A DNA stretch of 64,000 nucleotides from Fusobacteria bacterium ZRK30 (GCA_024628785.1 CP102405.1:62001-126000); one strand, 5' to 3'; shown: positions 42,894 through 52,121, counted from the first letter of the stretch. Program-made: numbers and translations. The notes: generated by a model not told the origin, from the letters alone.

Positions 42894-43454
42894 ATGTTGA
42901 ATAAATTATATGACCATATTGAGAAGTCCCTTCCTCCTAAAAGGTATCAACATACCTTGGGAGTTATAGAAGTAGCTGTCTCTTTAGCAAAACAATATGA
43001 TATCAATGAACACCGTGCTGAGATTGCGGCTCTTCTGCATGATGTTTCTAAATGCATGACTTTGGAGGAGCTGCACTCCTATGTAGAATGTGATGAAACT
43101 TTAAAATATTATGGGACTATGGGAGAATTGCTCCATGGTTTTGCAGGAAGTGTCTATGCAAAACAGGAGTTGGGAATCTATGACGAGGATATACTGAGTG
43201 CTATCAAATATCACACTATCGGCAGGAGAGGAATGACAACCCTGGAAAAAATAATTTATATAGCCGACGCTATAGAACCTAATAGAAACTATCCTAATGT
43301 GGATTCTATTAGAGAAAAAGCAAAAACTTGTATCAACGATGCTATCCTGTTTGAAGTGGACAGGAAATTAAAGTATCTCCTAAAGGTCGACGCTCCTATC
43401 CACCCAAATACTGTGGATATGAGAAACTGTATCCTGGGAGAATTGAAGAAATAA
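42894..43454 (+). CDS. yqeK: YqeK-type HD hydrolase (symmetrical Ap4A hydrolase)
   Basis: Predicted bis(5'-nucleosyl)-tetraphosphatase that splits Ap4A symmetrically; YqeK has been shown to do this in other bacteria. It is 186 residues. Metal ligands are in RYQHTLGVIEVA (about residues 18-29), AALLHDVSKCM (about 47-57), HGFAGSVYAK and SAIKYHTIGRRGMT (about 102-115), then YIADAIEPNR. GGAGG is 5 bases before the ATG. It lies upstream of rnr with a 14-base gap, an association seen widely in Firmicutes as yqeK near RNA metabolism genes. Confidence 0.93.
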   Translation: MLNKLYDHIEKSLPPKRYQHTLGVIEVAVSLAKQYDINEHRAEIAALLHDVSKCMTLEELHSYVECDETLKYYGTMGELLHGFAGSVYAKQELGIYDEDILSAIKYHTIGRRGMTTLEKIIYIADAIEPNRNYPNVDSIREKAKTCINDAILFEVDRKLKYLLKVDAPIHPNTVDMRNCILGELKK

Positions 43455-43468
43455 AGGGAGAAAAAGTT

Positions 43469-45607
43469 ATGAATAAAAACGATGAAAAAAAAGTTTTAGA
43501 ACTTTTCAAAAAAGGAAAGGGAAAAACTTTAAGTGAGATCACATCTTATATGGATTGGTCTCCTAAATTAAAAAAACAAAATAGAGATTTTTTAGATAAA
43601 TTAGTTGAATCAGGAGATCTTATCTTAAGTAAAAGGGGCAAGTATAACACTCCTAAAAATTTAGGGTATATTACCGGTAACCTCGAGGTAATAAAGGACA
43701 GATTTGCATTTGTTGATACGGAAGATTTTGGTGTATTTATCCCTAAATCTAAATTCAACGGTGCATTTAATGGAGATCTTGTTATGGTGCAGCTTTCCAA
43801 CGAAACTACCGGAGCTAAAAAAGAGGGAGAAGTAGTAAAGATTTTAAAAAGGGAAAAAAACACCATCATCGGTATCTATCAGGCCAATGAAAGGTTTGGT
43901 TTTGTAGTTCCTACCCATTCATTTGGGAACGATATATTTGTCCCCAAAAGATTTAATGGAGGAGCCCACAATGGTGAACTGGTGGTCTGTGAGATCATAT
44001 CTTGGGGAGAGAAGGATAAAAAACCCGAGGGTAAGGTTATAGAAAGAATCGGGGATCCCTATGATACCAATAATATGATTGAAGCTCTTATCATCAGGGA
44101 GGGACTGTCTATGGACTTTTCTCCTAAACTGATTAAAAAGGCAAAGGAATTAAGCGATCAGCTCTCAGAAGAGGAGATTGCAAAAAGGCGTGACCTGAGA
44201 GATCTTCCAATCATTACCATCGATGGAGATGATGCCAAGGATCTAGATGACGCTGTCTATGTAGAAAAATTAGAGAATGGAAATTTTAAACTTATAGTAT
44301 GTATCGCCGATGTTTCTTATTATGTCCCATTTGGAAGTGCTCTGGATATGGAGGCCCGTAAAAGAGGTAACTCGGTATATCTGGTAGACAGAGTGATACC
44401 TATGTTCCCTAGGGAGATCTCAAATGGACTGTGTTCATTGAATCCCCATGAGAATAAATTTGTATTTACATGTGAGATGGAGATCGATAACAAAGGGCAG
44501 GTAATAAATCACGAAACTTATAAAGCTGTAATTTCTACCGCTCATAGGATGACCTATGGGGGAGTTAACAAGATCTTAGCTGGAGATAAAACTTATACAG
44601 AGGAATATAAAGATATAAATAAGATGGTCTTTGAGATGTTAGAGCTGTCTCATATCCTAAGAGGATTAAAATACTCCAGAGGAAGTATTGATTTTGATAT
44701 CCCAGAAGTAAGAGCTGTCTTGGGAGAGGATAAAAAAGTAGAATACCTTAAAGTTATTGAGAGAGGGGAATCTGAAAGAATTATAGAGGATTTCATGATT
44801 GCGGCCAATGAAACTGTTGCTGAAAAGATATTTTGGATGGAACTGCCATTCCTATATAGAACCCATGAAAAACCTGATCCGGACAGAATCACAGCATTAA
44901 ACGATTCCATTAAAAAGTTTGGATATAATCTTCACGGACATGAGGAGTTACATCCTGGAAAGTTCCAAAAAATAATAGAGCAGTCTAAAGAGGACGGTAA
45001 CAGCCAGATCATCCATAAACTTATCCTGATGAGTTTAAAACAAGCCAGATACACAGTAGATAATATCGGACATTTCGGATTATCTTCAAATTATTATGCA
45101 CATTTCACTTCTCCAATCAGAAGATATGCCGACCTTATGGTTCACAGAGTTATCAATGAAACTCTGACAGGCTATCCAAGTAAAAAAACTATAAAGATGT
45201 TTAAAGATGAGATGTCTGCCATTGGATCACATATCTCAAAAACAGAGAGAACAGCTATGAAATTAGAATCTGAAAGTGTAAAGATAAAAATAGTAGAATA
45301 TATGCTAGATAAAATAGGTGAGGAATATAAGAGCAGGATTATCGGGTTTAATAAAACCAAGATATTCTTTGAGACAGAGGAACATGTAGAGTGTTTCTTT
45401 GACGGAGTTAATTCTCCTAACTACTTCACCTTTGATGAAGTAAACTATACTATGACAAATGAAGATACAGGTGAGATCTTTAAATTAGGAGATAGTGTAG
45501 AAGTATCTATCGTTAGAGCTGACCTCAGTGAACTAGAAGTAGAAGTAGTTCCGGCACAATACTTAGATCAATACAGGGGACCGAGACAATACAGAAAAAA
45601 ATATTAA
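43469..45607 (+). CDS. rnr: Ribonuclease R
   Basis: Processive 3'-to-5' exoribonuclease that degrades structured RNA. The 712 residues are typical. Order: a winged-helix-like N-terminus (about 1-60), two cold-shock domains (about 65-220, with DRFAFVDTEDFGVFIPKSKF and NERFGFVVPTHSFGNDIFVP), the RNB catalytic domain (about 245-570) with TIDGDDAKDLDDAVYVE carrying the metal-binding aspartates, and a C-terminal S1 domain (about 620-700). The tail is short and basic. GGGAG precedes the ATG. It follows yqeK in one transcript; a repeat and terminator follow. Confidence 0.96.
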   Translation: MNKNDEKKVLELFKKGKGKTLSEITSYMDWSPKLKKQNRDFLDKLVESGDLILSKRGKYNTPKNLGYITGNLEVIKDRFAFVDTEDFGVFIPKSKFNGAFNGDLVMVQLSNETTGAKKEGEVVKILKREKNTIIGIYQANERFGFVVPTHSFGNDIFVPKRFNGGAHNGELVVCEIISWGEKDKKPEGKVIERIGDPYDTNNMIEALIIREGLSMDFSPKLIKKAKELSDQLSEEEIAKRRDLRDLPIITIDGDDAKDLDDAVYVEKLENGNFKLIVCIADVSYYVPFGSALDMEARKRGNSVYLVDRVIPMFPREISNGLCSLNPHENKFVFTCEMEIDNKGQVINHETYKAVISTAHRMTYGGVNKILAGDKTYTEEYKDINKMVFEMLELSHILRGLKYSRGSIDFDIPEVRAVLGEDKKVEYLKVIERGESERIIEDFMIAANETVAEKIFWMELPFLYRTHEKPDPDRITALNDSIKKFGYNLHGHEELHPGKFQKIIEQSKEDGNSQIIHKLILMSLKQARYTVDNIGHFGLSSNYYAHFTSPIRRYADLMVHRVINETLTGYPSKKTIKMFKDEMSAIGSHISKTERTAMKLESESVKIKIVEYMLDKIGEEYKSRIIGFNKTKIFFETEEHVECFFDGVNSPNYFTFDEVNYTMTNEDTGEIFKLGDSVEVSIVRADLSELEVEVVPAQYLDQYRGPRQYRKKY

Positions 45608-45611
45608 AGAG

Positions 45612-45673
45612 GCAATGTGACGTTGCAGACAGACATATTCTAGATTTTTATAAAACTTATATTTCCTAGATAA
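45612..45673 (+). repeat. Hairpin repeat, copy 6 (short form, about 62 bases)
   Basis: GCAATG-TGA-CGTTGC, with a T-G pair replacing C-G, is followed by AGACAGACATATTCTAG and ends in TATATTTCCTAGATAA. It keeps both the 5' and 3' ends of the full element but lacks its middle, so it looks like an internal deletion. It starts 5 bases after the rnr stop and abuts a terminator. Confidence 0.75.
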
Positions 45674-45707
45674 AAAAAAGGATTCCATGAGGAATCCTCT
45701 TTTTTTA
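45673..45707. terminator. Bidirectional intrinsic terminator
   Basis: AAAAAAAGGATTCC pairs with GGAATCCTCTTTTTTT around ATGA. It ends rnr on the + strand and overlaps the yebC stop codon on the minus strand. Confidence 0.9.
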
Positions 45708-46457
45708 TCCCATTATTTTTTCCATTAACTCATCTGAGATATCAAAGTTAGCGTAAACATCATTTACATCTTCATTATCTTCCAATGCTTCGTATAATTT
45801 CATAACTTTTTCAGCCATCTCTTCATCTTCTACCTTTACCATATTTTCAGGAAGCATTACTATCTCTGCTTCTTCATACTTATACCCTGCTTCAGTTAAG
45901 GCGTCTGCTACAGTTTGTAATTCAGTAGGATCAGTTAATATCTCAAATGTACCATCTTCTACAATCAGGTCTTCCGCTCCCATCTCTAGTGCTTCCATCA
46001 TAAATTCATCGGCATCTAAACCTTCAGAATTTAATATGATTTGACCTTTTTTATTGAACATCCATGCTACTGCACCGTCAGATCCCATATTTCCGCCATT
46101 TTTAGCAAAATTTGACCTTACAGATGACGCAGATCTGTTCTTGTTCTCAGTAACTACTTCTACGATAAATGCAGTCCCGCCTGGACCGTACCCTTCATAT
46201 CTGATCTCTATATATTCTACACCAGCTAATTCTCCAGTACCTTTTTTTATTGCTCTATCTATATTATCTTTTGGCATACTCTGTTTCTTTGCCTTCTCTA
46301 ATGCTAATCTTAATCTAGGGTTAAAGTTTATATCTTTTCCACCCTCTTTTGCTGCTATTGTTACCTCTTTTGCTAATTTTGTAAACAATTGAGCTCTCTT
46401 TTTATCTTGAGCTCCCTTTCTATGCTTAATATTAGACCATTTACTATGCCCTGCCAT
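45705..46457 (-). CDS. yebC: YebC/PmpR family protein
   Basis: A 250-residue member of the YebC/PmpR/TACO1 family. The signature MAGHSKWSNIKHRKGAQD is at the very N-terminus, and IEIRYEGYGPGGTAFIVEV is near residues 80-98. Members were described as transcriptional regulators; recent work on the mitochondrial and bacterial relatives points to a translation factor that helps at proline stretches. GGAGG lies 8 bases before the ATG. It is a single gene with an overlapping terminator. Confidence 0.95.
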   Translation of the reverse strand: MAGHSKWSNIKHRKGAQDKKRAQLFTKLAKEVTIAAKEGGKDINFNPRLRLALEKAKKQSMPKDNIDRAIKKGTGELAGVEYIEIRYEGYGPGGTAFIVEVVTENKNRSASSVRSNFAKNGGNMGSDGAVAWMFNKKGQIILNSEGLDADEFMMEALEMGAEDLIVEDGTFEILTDPTELQTVADALTEAGYKYEEAEIVMLPENMVKVEDEEMAEKVMKLYEALEDNEDVNDVYANFDISDELMEKIMG

Positions 46458-46671
46458 CTCAATTACCTCCGCTTATTATTTTCTTTTATATAACCTAATA
46501 ATTTTATCATATTTGGAATAAGTTATCAAATTCACTCTATATTTTATTGGTTTAGAAGGAGAAGAATCCCCCCCGACACCTTCCATTAAATAACTAAAAA
46601 AAATAAAAATTTCAAACAATATTCATGATATTATTTATTAAATAATAATTTTTTTACTTTAGGAGGACAGA

Positions 46672-47493
46672 ATGAAAAAATATTTAATTGGTGAGGTAGC
46701 CAGGCTACACAATATAACAATTGAAACTCTCAGATATTATGATAAAGAAGATTTATTTAAACCTGCGTATATTGATAAAGAAAATGGATATAGATATTAT
46801 TTTCCCGAACAATTGATTGAACTCGCAACTATTATTGAACTAAAAAATTTAGGTTTTCCATTAAAGGAGATAAAATATTACCTAAATCACAAGGATATTG
46901 AGATGACAACTAAAATTTTGAAGACACAGAAGAAAATTATTCAAGAGAATATAGATCAATTATTGGCTACACAAGATGAAATAAAAAATAAATTAAAAGC
47001 AATAAAAGGTATTAATAAAATTGATGAAACTGTAGGAAAAATAATAGAAAAATACATTCCAAAACGTAATATAATCAGCTTCTTTGGAGATTTCAAAGAA
47101 AATAGTAGTACTAATTTGGAATATATAAATTTTTCAAAGAAAGAGTATCAAAGATTTTCAGAATTTCCAAAAGAAATATTTTTAGGCTACCTCTCTGGAG
47201 TAGCTGTATCCAAAGATAATCTAATTGCTGAAAAGCATAGTATATTCAATAAGTTATTCATATTTTCAAAAGGAGATGAAGGAAACGACACAATTTCAGC
47301 TGGAAAATATGTAACCTACCTTCATAAGGGTGACTATATTCATTTAAAGAATATCTATACGGAGCTTCTAAACTATACATCTCAGCATAACTATACTATT
47401 ATAAATGGTTCCATTGAAATATCACTTATCAGTTCTGTTATCACTAAAAATCCCGATGAATTTTTAACAGAAATACAAATCCTTGTAAAATAA
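46672..47493 (+). CDS. MerR-family regulator with GyrI-like effector domain (BmrR type)
   Basis: Transcription activator/repressor of 273 residues. The winged helix is at about residues 3-72 (LIGEVARLHNITIETLRYYDKEDLFKP), a dimer coiled coil follows (about 75-120), and the C-terminal half (about 130-273) looks like the GyrI-like drug-binding domain, with GKYVTYLHKGDYIHL and the end IEISLISSVITKNPDEF. Regulators of this kind bind lipophilic cations and activate efflux genes. AGGAGG lies 5 bases before the ATG. No efflux gene is adjacent, but a MATE pump with a 19-base-spacer promoter lies 3 kb away. Confidence 0.87.
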   Translation: MKKYLIGEVARLHNITIETLRYYDKEDLFKPAYIDKENGYRYYFPEQLIELATIIELKNLGFPLKEIKYYLNHKDIEMTTKILKTQKKIIQENIDQLLATQDEIKNKLKAIKGINKIDETVGKIIEKYIPKRNIISFFGDFKENSSTNLEYINFSKKEYQRFSEFPKEIFLGYLSGVAVSKDNLIAEKHSIFNKLFIFSKGDEGNDTISAGKYVTYLHKGDYIHLKNIYTELLNYTSQHNYTIINGSIEISLISSVITKNPDEFLTEIQILVK

Positions 47494-47618
47494 ATCCTGA
47501 CTATTAGAGTAATTTTGGTGTTTATAAATAGTGTGAAAGTTCCACTATGGATCCCCAAAACTAAAAGAGAAGAAAGGCATGAAAATATAATAATTCAATG
47601 TCTTTCTATCTAACTCCC

Positions 47619-48515
47619 TTAAAACCTATAAGCTAATCTCATATTAACACCATTAAAATCTCTAGCTAAAAATGCTTCACATATGATTTCAAAATGCTCC
47701 ACAGGCTCATATCTAAATCCTATAGTAGGAGAAGTTTCAGGCCCTTCTAGATTCAAAGAATATGAAAAAGCAGGAAGAGATCCAACGGTATCTGCAGGCA
47801 TATCACCCTGTAATTCACTGTTTTTATTCATATACATAAGTCCTGCCCAAAGCTGAAATGTATTGCTTTCATTTTTTATCCCTATCCTCGGAGTAATAAT
47901 AAAGGTTTGTTTTAAAGCTCCTGTTTTATTCATTTTAGAGAATGATAAAGATCCGTTTAATCCTGTAAAGAAATTTTTATAACCCCCTGCAAGATTCATC
48001 CCTAGTCCGTAGGCTTGTCCATCATCTCCAAAATTTACACTGGTCATTTTGGTGTTTTCAAATCCTATTTTTAAGTCACCGCTAGTCCTAATATAGGCAG
48101 CATAACCAAAAACATTTAAAAATGGTAAGGGATAAAAATCTAACATTAGTCCGCTAACTTGAGCGGTTAAATCTCCATCAACTTTAAGCCCTATATCTGT
48201 AAATTCTTTTCCTCCTCCAAAGTTTATATCTAACCCTTGACCACCAGTTTCAACATTTGCAACATTCCCCATAACAGAAACTCCAAATGGAAGGGGCAAC
48301 TGTATATTTTGAGCTTCTATACTTTCCCTAAATAGAGGGAAAATTCGTTCTCTTTCTTTTTTGTTTTCAATATATTTATTATCTGTATTCTCATCAAAAT
48401 CTTTATCTAGAGGTACTTCTATATTAAATGCTTCCTCACTTATTTCTGTAGATAAATCCATCCCAACCAAGGTGGTTGTAAATAAGATGAGTAAACTTAA
48501 AGTTAATTTTTTCAT
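47619..48515 (-). CDS. Predicted outer-membrane beta-barrel protein, 298 residues
   Basis: Exported protein: a signal peptide (about residues 1-17, LTLSLLILFTTTLVG) is followed by an acidic stretch and then alternating strands typical of an outer-membrane barrel, ending in MRLAYRF, a C-terminal aromatic residue as expected for BAM-dependent insertion. The segment PLPFLNVFGYAAYIRTSGDLK and others are strand-like with periodic aromatic residues. AGGAG lies about 9 bases before the ATG. It is the last gene of a three-gene set with the barrel and the 149-residue protein. The function is not recognised; transport or adhesion is possible. Confidence 0.8.
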   Translation of the reverse strand: MKKLTLSLLILFTTTLVGMDLSTEISEEAFNIEVPLDKDFDENTDNKYIENKKERERIFPLFRESIEAQNIQLPLPFGVSVMGNVANVETGGQGLDINFGGGKEFTDIGLKVDGDLTAQVSGLMLDFYPLPFLNVFGYAAYIRTSGDLKIGFENTKMTSVNFGDDGQAYGLGMNLAGGYKNFFTGLNGSLSFSKMNKTGALKQTFIITPRIGIKNESNTFQLWAGLMYMNKNSELQGDMPADTVGSLPAFSYSLNLEGPETSPTIGFRYEPVEHFEIICEAFLARDFNGVNMRLAYRF

Positions 48516-48550
48516 ATCTTTTGTCTCCTCATTTATCTCAACTATTCTTA

Positions 48551-49852
48551 TTAAAAAGTATAATTGATCCCTAAATTTCCATAAATATTTTTTTCATTTT
48601 CTCCAAAATTATAATTAATGCCCCCATAAAAGGAAAAATTATCATTCATTTCATAATAACCTATAATAGACGTAGCTATAGCAATATAATCAGACTCATA
48701 CCCCTTGATGGTATTAGTTTTTCCTATAGGCTCTCCTTTTTTAGGCGGAAAGCCGCTAATGGGAGCTCTGTCATTAAAATTAGTTTTATTTGTTAGTTCC
48801 GAATAGGGGTCCCCAAATTCTACGAGAAGATCTACTCCAAATTCAAGATTAAATTTTCTATTGTTTTTTAGAAGAAAATCTTTCCCTATAGCGATTCCCA
48901 CAGAAGAGTTCACTGAATAAGAATCTTCACTTTCAATAGATAAGCCATTAAAGTCAGATGATGTAGTAGATTCATTAATGCTATCTTGCATTAAATAAGC
49001 AGCGTTAAATTGAAATCTAGGTGCATAATAAAATGAAGTTTTAAATTTATCTATATCGTATCTTTTGCTTATATTATTGTTTATTCCAAAATAATAATTT
49101 TCCATATCACTGGTAGCATTTTCATTCACAGAAACTCCTGGTTTATTTCCATTATAAAGTGTTGCGCTATAATATCGCTTTAAATCAGAATTGGTTTTCC
49201 CAAAATAAATCATAGAAATAAACCTTAGATTCTCTACAGTCTTATGATCTAAATAAAAACTTCCTTGAAAAAATGTATCTTCCCTAGAACTATTACTATC
49301 ATCATAATTATATTTAGATTGCCCTACATTAAAAACTCCCCCTAAACGAAGCTGTTCATGGATTTTATAATCCAGACCAAAATAGGCACTTGTAATCTCA
49401 GTCCCATACCCCAAAACATTATCATAGGGATCATCAGAAAAAGCAGACCCATCAACTCCTACATAATAAGAATGTTCTCCCTTTTCCAAGGGCTTAGCAT
49501 TTTTAATAATATTGTTATAAATAACTCCATTACTATGATCTATTAAATCATAGGTTTGTTTTGAGATAGTGGGGATAAAATCCAATCCATAGATAGCATC
49601 TCCTCCATCTGTAAATAAAGGGTCATATTTTTGTCCTACCAATGGTCTTTTAGGCTCTGACAGCCAGTTTATAGATGTCCCTTTACCACTATTTTTGGTA
49701 TCTGATAATTTAGTATTGCTAAAAAATAAAATTTTACTTCTCGACGCCTCTTCTAAAGTAGAGTTACTAATTTCTTCTCCCATGGCAATAATATTACTTA
49801 CTAATATCCCTCCAATAACTATAACTGTATTAAATACCTTTTTAAATTTCAT
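48551..49852 (-). CDS. Autotransporter-type beta-barrel protein without passenger
   Basis: A 433-residue exported protein. It has a signal peptide (residues 1-23, GILVSNIIAM end), a short linker region (about 24-115), and a barrel of roughly 280 residues (about 120-433) with repeated strands such as SYYVGVDGSAF, YFGLDYKIHEQLRLGG and FSFYGGINYNF, ending NLGINYTF. It resembles the translocation barrel of fusobacterial autotransporters, but no large passenger is fused in this frame. It overlaps the upstream 149-residue gene by 4 bases and lies 35 bases from the next barrel gene, so all three form an operon. Confidence 0.8.
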   Translation of the reverse strand: MKFKKVFNTVIVIGGILVSNIIAMGEEISNSTLEEASRSKILFFSNTKLSDTKNSGKGTSINWLSEPKRPLVGQKYDPLFTDGGDAIYGLDFIPTISKQTYDLIDHSNGVIYNNIIKNAKPLEKGEHSYYVGVDGSAFSDDPYDNVLGYGTEITSAYFGLDYKIHEQLRLGGVFNVGQSKYNYDDSNSSREDTFFQGSFYLDHKTVENLRFISMIYFGKTNSDLKRYYSATLYNGNKPGVSVNENATSDMENYYFGINNNISKRYDIDKFKTSFYYAPRFQFNAAYLMQDSINESTTSSDFNGLSIESEDSYSVNSSVGIAIGKDFLLKNNRKFNLEFGVDLLVEFGDPYSELTNKTNFNDRAPISGFPPKKGEPIGKTNTIKGYESDYIAIATSIIGYYEMNDNFSFYGGINYNFGENEKNIYGNLGINYTF

Positions 49853-50298
49853 TTTTTCACCCTTTCCTTAAAATATTCTTCCCCCAAAACTTTCATAGAC
49901 GGACTAGATTTATACTCAATTCCAATGGTAGGTACAAAGGTATTATCTAAAACATCGATCAAAAACCCTTGTTCTTTATTGATACAACTACCACCTATCC
50001 AAGTTTTATTTTTTTTAGATTCATCTATATAACCTAGATGAGAAGTGTTAGAGTAAATACCATAATCTTTTTCTTTTTCCATGTTATTATAGAGGCAGTA
50101 AAGTTCTAATCCATAGCTATCTCTATCTTGATTTAAAAAATTATTATTTATATTTCTAGAAGCTGCAATATAGTTTTTTTCATCCCCATTAATAATTTTT
50201 ACATTTTGCTCTTTTTTTACCTTCCCAGCCTCATTATTTACATCTCCACTATCAAAAATAGAGAGCCAAGATAACAATGCATATATCGCAATAAGCAT
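49849..50298 (-). CDS. Hypothetical protein, 149 residues, first gene of the barrel operon
   Basis: Not recognised. It starts with a hydrophobic segment (about residues 1-14, MLIAIYALLSWLSIF) that may act as a signal or anchor, followed by a lysine- and asparagine-rich soluble region. YGLELYCLYNN, TWIGGSCINKEQGF and TFVPTIGIEYKS look like beta strands. Two cysteines (about residues 68 and 100) might form a disulfide outside the cytoplasm. AGGAG lies about 8 bases before the ATG. Its stop overlaps the barrel gene start by 4 bases. It could be a small partner or a former passenger fragment of the barrel protein. Confidence 0.65.
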   Translation of the reverse strand: MLIAIYALLSWLSIFDSGDVNNEAGKVKKEQNVKIINGDEKNYIAASRNINNNFLNQDRDSYGLELYCLYNNMEKEKDYGIYSNTSHLGYIDESKKNKTWIGGSCINKEQGFLIDVLDNTFVPTIGIEYKSSPSMKVLGEEYFKERVKK

Positions 50299-50643
50299 AT
50301 TTTATTCTCCTTTTTACAAACCATAGATTATCAAATAAATATAATACTAAATTTCTTCCAATATATTTATAAATTGAAAAATCTCCTCAGAAAGTCTAGC
50401 ATAGAATCATAAACAAAAAAGACGTTTAACGGAATTACGACAAACTTTTTGAAGAAGTTATCCCAGTATTAAATATATTTATTTTTTTAAAACGATATAA
50501 AAAAAAATTTTTCTAAAAGAACAGAAGAAAAATAATCCTTGACCATAAACTACCTTTAGGGTTTATAATATGTTACAAATGAAATTTTTATCAATGATGT
50601 CAAACTGCTACTATAAATCTAAACATTAAAAGGGGACAAGGAC
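50299..50643. other. Divergent intergenic region between the barrel operon and the MATE gene
   Basis: 345 AT-rich bases. The right part holds the MATE promoter (50539-50569). The left part must hold the promoter of the barrel operon. A + strand frame around 50418-50512 encodes about 30 residues but has no start or family resemblance. No repeats were found. Confidence 0.5.
50539..50569 (+). promoter_or_regulatory. MATE gene promoter with MerR-type 19-base spacer
   Basis: TTGACC (50539-50544) and TATAAT (50564-50569) are separated by 19 bases containing the partial dyad CCTTTAGG and ATAAAC/GTTTAT. Extended spacers with a central dyad are characteristic of MerR-controlled promoters. Confidence 0.55.
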
Positions 50644-51957
50644 ATGAAAAAAGATATAAAAAAATTGTTTTTAAAATACACCATCCCAGGTGTTATCGGT
50701 ATGATTGTAACATCGCTATATATAGTCGTAGATGGAATATTTATAGGTAAGGCTGTGGGAAGTGACGGTTTGGCTGCTGTAAGTATGGTCGGACCTCTTA
50801 CTTCCCTGTCATTTGCATTAAATATAATGATTGCTACAGGAAGTGCCACCATAGTAGCCATAAAGATGGGAGAAAAAAAAATAGAGGAAGCCAGCAAGAT
50901 ATTCAGCTTCTTTGTACTCATGCTCATTTTAGGAGCCGGTGGAATAAGTCTTTTTACTCTGGTATTCCCAGATCAGACTGCTGTTTTTTTAGGAGCTACC
51001 GGTGATTTAAAATCCATGGTTATAGAATATATGAAGATAATCATGTATTTTAATATTTTCTATATGGGTACATATTTTTTAGAGATTTTTGTACGAACAA
51101 ATGGAAGACCGACCTATTCAATGAGTGCATTGATAATAGGCGGGATATTAAATATAATTTTAGATTATATCTGGGTTATCCAGATGGGATACGGCCTGAA
51201 GGGTGCCGCCTTTGCAACGGGAATATCCCAGACAGTTGCTTCTATAATACTTATAATTGACTTTTTTAGAAGTGACAGCCAGCTGAAATTTGTAAAACCT
51301 GATTTTTCCCTCAACCTCCTTCTTAGAGGTATTATCAACGGATCTTCAGAATTTGTAAGCGAGATCTCTTTGGGCTTTATCATATTTATGTTTAACCTCA
51401 TCATCATGAGAGAGGTTGGTAAGGTTGGAGTTTCAGCTTTCAGTATTATAAACTATGTCAACACAGTAGTTTTCGCTATTCTTTTAGGTGTTTCCCAGGG
51501 GATACAGCCAATTATAAGTTATAGTTTAGGGGCAGATGAAAGATACGTGATTAGAGGTATCTTTAACCTGGCTATAAAGACAGTTTTCATCATTGGAACT
51601 GTTGCTTTTACATCTATGTTTATATTCAGTGAGGAGATCATAGGGACTTTTTCTAAAAATAAAGAACTCCTGACATTTACCACTAAAGCTGCCAAGATCT
51701 ACTGTTTTGCTTATTTTCTAAACGGTATCAACATGGTCATGTCAGCATACTTTACAGCTATTGAAAATGCTGCACTTTCTGCTTTCATCTCAGCTCTTCG
51801 AGGAATAATATTTGTTCTCATGGGTACTGTAATCTTTCCTCTGATCTGGGGAATAGACGGTATATGGTTCACCATGCCTGTAGCAGAGGTTTTGACAGCT
51901 TTTATCGGTTATAGATACATAAAAAAATGTAAGGTATTAGATCTAAAAGCTGCCTAA
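50644..51957 (+). CDS. MATE-family multidrug/Na+ efflux transporter
   Basis: Inner-membrane exporter of the MatE family (DinF/NorM-like), 437 residues, twelve predicted membrane segments in two similar halves. Family stretches include YTIPGVIGMIVTSLYIVVDG at the N-terminus and ISQTVASIILIIDFF in the middle, and GVSQGIQPIISYSLGA (about 285-300) is a MATE hallmark. It exports cationic drugs or organic compounds using Na+ or H+. The ribosome site is GGGGAC or AAGGAC. A MerR-type promoter lies upstream and a full-length repeat downstream. Confidence 0.92.
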   Translation: MKKDIKKLFLKYTIPGVIGMIVTSLYIVVDGIFIGKAVGSDGLAAVSMVGPLTSLSFALNIMIATGSATIVAIKMGEKKIEEASKIFSFFVLMLILGAGGISLFTLVFPDQTAVFLGATGDLKSMVIEYMKIIMYFNIFYMGTYFLEIFVRTNGRPTYSMSALIIGGILNIILDYIWVIQMGYGLKGAAFATGISQTVASIILIIDFFRSDSQLKFVKPDFSLNLLLRGIINGSSEFVSEISLGFIIFMFNLIIMREVGKVGVSAFSIINYVNTVVFAILLGVSQGIQPIISYSLGADERYVIRGIFNLAIKTVFIIGTVAFTSMFIFSEEIIGTFSKNKELLTFTTKAAKIYCFAYFLNGINMVMSAYFTAIENAALSAFISALRGIIFVLMGTVIFPLIWGIDGIWFTMPVAEVLTAFIGYRYIKKCKVLDLKAA

Positions 51958-51970
51958 CGCCCATTAAAAA

Positions 51971-52121
51971 GCAACGTGACGTTGCACCCAGACAAGCACA
52001 ATTCAGGTTTTTATATTTTTTTTATTTAGTCCATAAATTTTATCTCAAAATCCTATGTTTATGTTGTAAAGTCATAGCATTTTAGTGATGCCCCTTGCGG
52101 GTATAATTTCCTAGATAATAA
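51971..52121 (+). repeat. Hairpin repeat, copy 7 (full length, about 151 bases)
   Basis: Begins GCAACG-TGA-CGTTGC then ACCCAGACAAGCACAATTCAG, carries a second hairpin TGCCC-CTTGC-GGGTA (about 52089-52103), and ends TATAATTTCCTAGATAATAA. Relative to copy 4 the second stem has changed bases on both sides. It begins 13 bases after the MATE stop and runs into a terminator. Confidence 0.8.

Noticed and set aside
50418-50512. Short + strand frame in the MATE upstream region that might be a gene remnant
   Set aside because: About 30 residues, low complexity, no start codon or ribosome site and no recognisable family.
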